From the NCBI GenBank assembly GCA_001949185.1, contig BDGG01000009.1:493347-557346 (forward strand): a stretch of 64,000 bases of DNA. Reading direction: 5' to 3'. A program made the position numbers and the translations under genes. Below, in pieces: positions 57,337-64,000 of the stretch. The DNA comes from Ramazzottius varieornatus. Its lineage: Eukaryota > Tardigrada > Eutardigrada > Parachela > Ramazzottiidae. Within the stretch, counting starts at the first letter, position 1. Each line of letters opens with the position of its first letter. The notes beneath the pieces were generated by a model. That model saw only the letters and a program-made list of their open reading frames with translations, was not told the DNA's origin and searched no databases.

Positions 57337-58699
57337 CTACAAAGATTTCTCCATCCAGTAAACTTTGGTGCTGCATCGTTCTATCACGGATGTCTGGGAG
57401 GAGAGAGAAGAGGACATTGGTAGCGGTGGAGGTGGAGGAGCTGAAGGCACGGACTGTAAAATTTCCCTCTGTGAGTTTTCCCGGTTTAGTTTTTCCGTCG
57501 TGGTTCCTGTGCTGATTTCTGTCGAAGGATCTCCCTCTTTATGAAACTGTCTTGAGTTTGATGACGAATTCGTGTTCGAGGATGCCATTTTGGACATGAG
57601 ATTTTTAGTCTAGAAAACCAACCAGGACATGTTCAACAAATTTTATCTTCTAGAATCCAGATGAATATTGTAATACTTTAAAACAACAAAAACTGGAGTC
57701 AGCTCCTGACCTTGGAAAGGAGCGAAGAGTCTGCAAAGGTGGACATGGTCGTCACCGGTGGACATTCCTCGTAACCTAGCTTGGTGTAAAAGGCTTGAGC
57801 GTTATAAGTACTGAGGACCAAGCGAGAGAAGCCGAGCCTGAAAATCACCGGAAATGAAAATAGAGATGAATCGCAGCTGAAGGTACCGAGTAAGTCTGTT
57901 GGGGACGTACTTCTTGGCATAGTTTTCCGTATGGTGCATCAAAAGCCTTCCCAGTCCTTTTCTTCTGGTAGATCTGTCAACGATAACTGCAAAGCTTCAT
58001 TATCAGCCTGAATCCGGAAAGCTGAATGCTTGAATGATGGTCATACCTGATTCGACATAGCAGTCATCGCTTCTGCCAGGGATGGAGGCCAGTCGCGAGT
58101 GACCAAGGACTTTGTGCGATCTCTCCGAAGTGGACACCATCACGAGCGACAAGGGAAAACGGTCTGAACACTTCCGCAAGGAATGCAACCTAGAACACAA
58201 GGTGACAGTAAAGCTAAAGACCAAGGAACTACTACCAGGCACGAAAAACGTTCACTTCCGGTTTGTCAAAGGACTGCAGTGACGTCACAGAGGCAAAATC
58301 CGTTGACGATGGACAATCAAGCACAGACGCTAATTTGATTGAGCAGACCAATGCCCATTTTTCTTTTGTTTCAATTGTTTGCGCAAACTACAGAAATTTA
58401 AAAGTTCGTAGAATCTGCCTGGTTTTGCACGCTTCCTGCAACCTGCTTGGTCACATGCGGAAACGACTACCGATCGGATGGACTATCCCTAGTTGCTCTT
58501 ATACTGCAATCGAAAGCATCTTGGAGGTAAGCATATATTGTCAACTGGATTCTTACCTAGCTTCCATGCTTCGTTTCCATTCACTGTTTAGTAACTTCGC
58601 GCAGTCTTCCAGATACCTCCAGTCTTCATGTAAAGGGATGATAATGATCTCTGGACCGGAGGTGGTATCTTGCAATCCGCTAGAAGACGAGTCTGCCAT
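57337..58699 (-). CDS. NAA80: N-alpha-acetyltransferase 80 (actin N-acetyltransferase)
   Basis: Five exons in phase, 253 aa: 58699-58557, 58189-58047, 57986-57911, 57837-57711, 57609-57337. GNAT fold. The N-terminal helix CAKLLNSEWKRSMEARLHSL matches human CADLINDQWPRSRTSRLHSL. The acetyl-CoA loop is VIVDRSTRRKGLGRLLMHH (the R/Q-x-x-G-x-G/A pattern). LVLSTYNAQAFYTKLGYEE is the beta6-beta7 region. A polyproline run (APPPPPLP) follows, and the end VYWMEKSL corresponds to human IFWMEKDI. The polyproline tract is the profilin-binding segment in human NAA80, which acetylates the processed actin N-terminus. Both features are conserved here, so the function is confidently inferred. Confidence 0.92.
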
Positions 58700-59907
58700 T
58701 CCGAGATGGATCAGATCCGGATTCAGAGACTGGAATTGACGCTGAATCCAGTCGTCACAGCCTCTGGTCACAGCTTAGTCTGCAGCCGTAGTTCTCCCTG
58801 ATTCAATTACAACATACATGGCCGCAGAGTAACGGAGATAAAGTCGATGAGAAAGAAGAAGAAGTGGGGAAGACCGATTTTTCGGATAGATCCAGCTGAA
58901 GTGAGAGTAAAAGTTTGAACGAAACCAATGCAAGTGCTGAATTTTGCTCACTGAACGAAAGTCTTTTGATTGATTGTTGGTTGACAGGCTGAGTGTTGCA
59001 CTGTGACGTAGTGCGCCAAGTTATCTGGTAACATAGCCTGCTTGTGCACAGAACCTTTGGTCCTTGGCTTGGAAGGTTGGAGTCGGCACCCTCCATGGCC
59101 CGCTGTACCGCACTCTTCTACTGTGTAATACTCCTTAATGGTCACTGTACTTTCGGCTCGGTAGGTGTCTTCGAACGGTGTCAGTGATGCTGTGGTAGTG
59201 TGGTGGTACCCGGAAGAGTGAAAGCAATAAATATGCAAAGTGGTATCTGCTTTTGTCGAGCTAACCGGCGGATGCACGCATCACACGAAGATTAACAGCG
59301 TGAGGTGTTATTTATCTTCGGTAAGATTTGTTCCAACCACACCTCATTTTAGACACATCTGTATACGCTGTGGTGTTGTGGGTTTTATCACGGAATGCTA
59401 ACAATCATTTGGTGGACGAAGGTTCGTTCACTTGCGAAAGCCTCGTACAGTCGGAGGTAAAATGAAACTATTTCACTGTCTTTCTAAACGGGATGTCCCC
59501 GGAAAGATAATCCTCTGCATCCGCCCTGGCGAACCAGTGACAGAACAACGTGGGCTTTATGCGCAGTTTACCGGTGCTTTGACGTAACAGCGAACTTGAG
59601 AACCTTGAACAGTAGGCACCAATTGGGTGTTGACTCTTTACAGTCCATCAACATCAGCTTCAACTGCCCTACTGCTGGCTACAGTCATTGATAAGACACA
59701 ACAATGCGTTTCCGTCTAATATGATTTTTTTCCATAATTTCACGAGCAACCAGAAAGCCAATGGCCAGTCTGCAGCCAAGCGAACGACTGACATTTGACT
59801 TTACCTTTTATTGAACTTCCGAAATCGGTTCGTAAACGTTTATGGTTTGCTGATATATAGACGTCTGGGTTCATCACTTTCATTCAAAGGTCCGTTTATT
59901 TTTTGGA

Positions 59908-60000
59908 TTGGCGGAAGTTTTTGACACGATTGCGCATGAAAATGTCGTGAACTGCTTGATAAGTTATAGCGGGATTTTTGAAATCTCCACAGCCGGTATC
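59908..60000 (+). mobile_element. Possible reverse-transcriptase relic
   Basis: The frame LAEVFDTIAHENVVNCLISY resembles the LINE RT motif DLxKAFDTxxHExLxxxL. It is very short and no further RT motif follows, so it may be coincidence. Confidence 0.3.
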
Positions 60001-60128
60001 ACGGCTTGTTTGTTGGATGTCATGCGGCAGTTTATATGGATCATATCTTCAAGTCTATATTTCCAGTTTCTTTCAGTAGACGCAGGTACAGTTTCCAGAG
60101 AGGAAAGCTGGAGTTAACATTTGAACGG

Positions 60129-60244
60129 TGGCAAATGGATTCACCCAGATCGTTCCATCAAGTGGCGCACGTTTATACTGGTTTTGGTCAGGAGCGTGCG
60201 GCACTTGGGAAAACGAACTGGATGAATCCATTTGCCAACCTCCC
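60129..60244. repeat. Hairpin MITE copy 32 (single), intergenic or VWC gene intron
   Basis: Arm variant GGCAAATGGATTCACCCAG ... CTGGATGAATCCATTTGCC, ending AACCTCCC; a very regular stem. Confidence 0.88.
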
Positions 60245-60304
60245 ATGCAAGTTGATGCAACAAGTATTGTTCTGAAAATTTCAAAGTTGCTTTTGGTGTT
60301 GTAG

Positions 60305-63300
60305 TGAAAATCGAGAGTTCGTTCTCGGGGAACTCGGCTCAATGTGTGGACCCGTTCGGAAGTTCCTATAACGCAGGCGAGAACGTTCCTTCCATAAACC
60401 ATCCCTGCCGGCAGTGCGTATGTGGTGCGAAAGCCACCATCCTATGCGAGTCCTTGAACCGTATCACCGACTGTCAGCCGCCAGATGACGCACCCTGCAA
60501 GTCAATCAATGGCAGCACCTGTTGCGACCGGAGTTTCAGCTGTGACCGTAGGTTTCATCTTCCGCTTTAGTTGACCATTACGTAAGACCGAAATCTGACA
60601 CTGGTGTATTCGCCTTCTGCCCAGACTTGGTTTCTTGTTCACACGGTGAAATGTCATACCAGCCAGGCGAAAGTGTGCGACATGAGAAGGAGCAATGCCA
60701 AGACTGCAAGTGTGGAACCGGAGGGAAGGTCCGCTGCCAACCGTCGGCCAGCTGTCCCAGACCGGCCTGGATTGGCGAGCTCGGTGGCACGGACTGCATA
60801 CCGCTGTACAGCGAGAACAACTGCTGTCCTTCGGACTATTTATGCAGTAAGCAACTTGTTGTTTTTGTCAACGCAGTTCCATAGGCAAGCCGTAGAAATT
60901 TCTCTGAAAAGCTGCAAAGGGAGAATTTGGTGATAATCGGTTGATCCTGATAAATAGCTGATTAATTCCTTCTACGAAAAAGCGAAAAAATTCAAACTTT
61001 TGACAAACATAGTTCAAGTAAGACCTCCGTGAAGAAATTGCCCAGATTGTTCCCAGGTGGCGCACGCTCTCGGCCAGTGCTGCCAAATTCGCGCGCCACT
61101 TGAGCTGGCGATCTGGGTAAATTTGTCGCTGACGTCTTAAAATCAGCCGCAAGAATTTCAGTCATGGAAAAATCACTTTGGTGTTGCTGGATGACTGGAT
61201 CAGCTCAACGTGCTTTCGCTTTCTTAGAGTGCGTGACGTTCAACGAGACGATGAGCCGCGGACCGCGGAATGTGGCTCGCTGCACCACGTGCTCGTGCTC
61301 CAAAGGCGGAGGCGTCGTGGCTTGTGAACCGGTCACTTGTAAGATACCCTACAAGTTCTCGGACAAGTGTCGGCCCATCTACCGTGGCGACGACTGTTGC
61401 CCCATTGACTACGAGTGCGCCTACTCGGGAAAGGGAAAGTTGTTCGAGAATGATCCCGACAAGCAACGGTCAGACTCCTTCACAACAAGACCGAACACTT
61501 GGGACCTCAGTCCACAGTACGCTGCGCAATCCGCACCGCGGTCCAACTCGTACGATGTTCTACCATACGGACAGAACATCTTTGAGAATAGTGCAGACGT
61601 CCGAGGTAACAAAGCTTTACGGTCTGGGCCGCTCGGTCGGTCTGACGAAGTTCCAACCGCCACCGCGAAACCGACGAGCAGGTTCACGCTTCGAACCTCC
61701 ACGAAGTATACGATAATGAGAAAGACCACGCAAGACGAGATAAACACTCTTGACCAGACGGAGGCAAAGATTGTACAAGCGACAGGAATGAACGGTACAC
61801 ATGCCATCATGATTTCGGTGAAGGATAACGGGACCGTAGCCGAACCGAAGGTAGCACAAAACTGGAAGTCGATAAGACTGTTTTCCGAATGGCGCACGCC
61901 TCTAGCAAATAACACCGAAAAATTGCGCCACTTCGGAGAGCAATCAAACTGGACAAGATTGTTCTTTTGAAGTGGCGCATGCTTTCGGCCCGTAACACTA
62001 ATAATGTGCGCCACTTATGAAAAAATCTTGTTGAAAACAACCACTCCAAATCACTCAAATCTGGATTGAGTTTCCCTTGGTTAATCATTTTATTTTTCAG
62101 GTTGTGGTTATTGTACAGGAGCAGAAGGGTTCGACACCTGCCCGTCAACCAGTGTCTGGCGATCCTTTGCTCAAACTTTTCCTGAAAGTTGGCGAAAAGA
62201 AAAAGGACGTGAATCCCGGTGGTGGCGTTGTCATTGTTCCCACGACTCAGAAAGCTGCTCAAGATGAGACCCGGCTGACTCCCTCGGACATTCTTTCCTA
62301 CGAAGTCTCGTTACCGGCTTCCAGTCAGCGACCTTCTTTGAACCCTTCGCTCAGGTCCAGACTACGCTCCGACCAAAGACCGTCCAAAGTACTTTCGGGA
62401 ACCGCTGGCGTCTGGCGTGGAACCAGTACCGTCTCGCCGAGCAATCTCACCGACACGACATCCAGCCTAACGACCACCCCGGGGGTTCCTCAGTCCACAA
62501 CCGACGGCAGCACGGTCGGAAGCAGTGCTGAGCCGTCCTCGGTTTCGGTTGCCGAAGTGGCCGCCTTGGTGGCGAACGAAACGGTCGAAGATTCCACGTC
62601 CTTTCACTCCGACCCTGAAATTACCGCCGCAACGTCCAGCAGGTATCATTCATGGGATCATGGTTTTTTTCCAGCGATTCAGTGAATGATTTAGAAGATG
62701 CAAGGCCGGAAAACTAAAGTACAAGATTTTTATTCCAAATGTAGCACGCTTCTGGCCAATAACAATAAAAAGATGCGCGACTTGGGAAAGCGAATCAGAT
62801 CGTCATTCCAAGTCACGCGCTTTCTCGTTAGTGCAGGCTGGAAGCGTACGCCGGTTGATATATCAATGCTGAACGCTCCTTTTTCTAAAGCCCCAAATAT
62901 TCCTTGACTTTCTTGGCTTTCAGCACCGAAGGTTCGACGGTAATTCTGTCCACCGGAACATCCGACCTCCAAACAACCGGAGCAGGCGACGTGATAATCT
63001 TCGCTGACCACCCCGTTACCGGTACCGCCGAGACCACCGCCACCTCCAGACAAGCCAGTCCAGGTCGACCCAACGCGCGACGACTGAGCGGGACAGGGAC
63101 GTCGCGCCTCAACTTCGAGTCACCCACCTTCGCCATGAGTTCTGCCGATGCTGGTTACCTGGCTGACGACCTGTCCTACAAGCTCTTCAGCGTGAACTTT
63201 TTCCGCTCTCCGCTAACACCGGGTTCCATGCCAGCCAACGCCAAAGCCAGGGCTCGCTCGATGGAAGCCTTGAAGCCAGGTAATACAAGCCAGTCTGACG

Positions 63301-64000
63301 GTACCGACGGACAAGGGCAGTCGACTCAGTTACCGCTGCCTAACCTAACGGTCGACAGCAATACCAGTTTAGCAATGATAAACGACACCGAACCCGAGCC
63401 CCTGTCAGCAGCCGCGTCCTGGCTGTCTAATGTTACGCTATCACCAGATTTCCAAGTCGTCACGTTCGGCTCCATGCCCAGGAACGCCAACCGGGCCAAG
63501 TCCGCAGGCCAGATCCTACCACCAGCTGTACCGGGACTTGGCGGTCCTATGACGGGCTTCTTACCCTTCGAAACCGAAGTGGAGTTCAAAGGTTTTGGCA
63601 TGCTGCCTGAAATAGAGATCAAACCGAACTTTAAGGGTCTAGCTGGAGCAGCCGGTCTGGCGGCTATGCTGGGAGGTGGTGGCGGCGGAGGAGGAGCTGG
63701 GGGTACAGGCGTCTTAGGTACTGTGTTTCGAACTATTTGGGAGTTCGGCAGAGAAAAGCGACCCGAACGTTTTCCCACATGGCGCACGTTTCACGGGAAA
63801 TCGGCTGGAAGCTCGCGCCACTTGAGGAAACGTGCCTAGTTTGTGGCGCACGTTTGCAGTCTTATTGGCTGAGCGGGTGCACCATTTGGGGAACGATTTG
63901 ATTGACTTTGTTTGCCCAGCTTCCATTTTATCAGTTCACTCGCTTTGATTTTCAGATGTAGTATAACTCCCTTTCTTGTAGGTGGTCAGCTAGCTGGAGC
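60305..64000 (+). CDS. Secreted protein with von Willebrand factor C-type domains (partial)
   Basis: Six exons are visible, all in phase: 60305-60547, 60625-60846, 61228-61850, 62101-62642, 62924-63717 and 63982 onwards. The first starts in phase 1, so upstream exons are missing. Each of the first three encodes a cysteine-rich VWC-like module with CxCG/CKCG centres and a CC pair near the end (STCCDRSFSC, NNCCPSDYLC, DDCCPIDYEC). Long Ser/Thr/Pro-rich segments with N-glycosylation sequons follow. GSMPANAKARARSMEA and GSMPRNANRAKSAGQ repeat a motif. A poly-Gly run lies before 63717. VWC proteins often bind BMP-type ligands or matrix; no specific function can be claimed. Introns contain MITE copies 33-36. 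Confidence 0.72.
61033..61136. repeat. Hairpin MITE copy 33 (single), VWC gene intron
   Basis: TTGCCCAGATTGTTCCCAGG ... GCGATCTGGGTAAATTTG arms around GTGGCGCACGC / GCGCGCCAC; ends GCTGACGTC. Confidence 0.8.
61868..62036. repeat. Hairpin MITE copy 34 (double), VWC gene intron
   Basis: Two hairpins (ATGGCGCACGCC..., AAGTGGCGCATGC ... ATGTGCGCCACTT); the outer ends are lost. Confidence 0.75.
62703..62866. repeat. Hairpin MITE copy 35 (double, degenerate), VWC gene intron
   Basis: GGCCGGAAAAC start; stems reduced to GTAGCACGC / GATGCGCGACTT and GTCACGCGC / GCGTACGCCGG. Confidence 0.6.
63735..63928. repeat. Hairpin MITE copy 36 (double) with target duplication ATTT, VWC gene intron
   Basis: Element 63739-63924, GGGAGTTCGGCAGAG ... 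TTTGCCCAGCTTCC, flanked by ATTT at 63735-63738 and 63925-63928. Confidence 0.9.

Larger units (their letters stand above)
58700..60304. other. Spacer upstream of NAA80 (-) and the VWC gene (+)
   Basis: Holds MITE copy 32 and a possible reverse-transcriptase relic at 59908-60000. Exons encoding the N-terminus and signal peptide of the VWC protein must lie here or be missed, but I cannot identify them. Confidence 0.4.

Overview
This window reads as nuclear DNA of a small-genome, intron-rich animal. Most genes carry many short introns with GT-AG (once apparently GC-AG) borders, and I could join exons by phase into proteins typical of bilaterians: lingerer/UBAP2L, a receptor of the GnRH/AKH/corazonin class, TAB1, IFT81, kynurenine 3-monooxygenase, ATG12, NAA80 and a Gq-like G-alpha. 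The phylum cannot be fixed by eye. A compact-genome ecdysozoan such as a tardigrade fits, but that is inference.

Layout. 1-1661 (-): 5' part of a lingerer/UBAP2L homologue. 2806-5205 (-): mannose-6-phosphate isomerase with an unusual N-terminal extension. 6050-6316: a long inverted repeat with an assembly gap at its centre. 6593-7591 (+): KRTCAP2. 10970-17479 (+): peptide GPCR. 18499-21622 (-): FKBP8-like tail-anchored immunophilin. 22940-24366 (+): casein kinase 2 beta. 24799-27377: an apparently intact PIF/Harbinger DNA transposon with both of its genes. 27738-30395 (+): KMO. 31124-33090 (-): unidentified gene. 33411-37345: a 5'-truncated, frameshifted LINE and a G/R/P-rich ORF behind it. 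37504-40400 (+): PH-less Exo84/EXOC8-like exocyst subunit. 40571-41647 (-): single-exon GT11 fucosyltransferase. 42436-43224 (+): EDF1/MBF1. 43959-47305 (+): IFT81. 48107-50264 (+): TAB1. 50674-52403 (-): Gq-like G-alpha. 53842-54667 (+): ATG12. 55312-57321 (+): SMYD protein. 57337-58699 (-): NAA80, tail to tail with SMYD. 60305-end (+): secreted VWC-domain protein, open at both ends.

The genes do not form a pathway or operon; they are unrelated housekeeping and signalling genes packed closely. What unites the window is a family of palindromic miniature elements. I count about 36 copies, 30 of them inside introns, built of one or two hairpins whose tips carry a conserved GTGGCGCACG / CGTGCGCCAC stem. 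At four copies I can read a perfect 4-bp target-site duplication (ACTC, AAAT, ATTT, ATTT) abutting GGGAG...C(T)CCC ends, so this is a non-autonomous DNA transposon family. Nearly every intron above about 150 bp owes its length to it.

Limits: exon joins rest on reading frame, splice consensus and recalled family sequences, not on transcripts. UTRs and promoters are mostly invisible.
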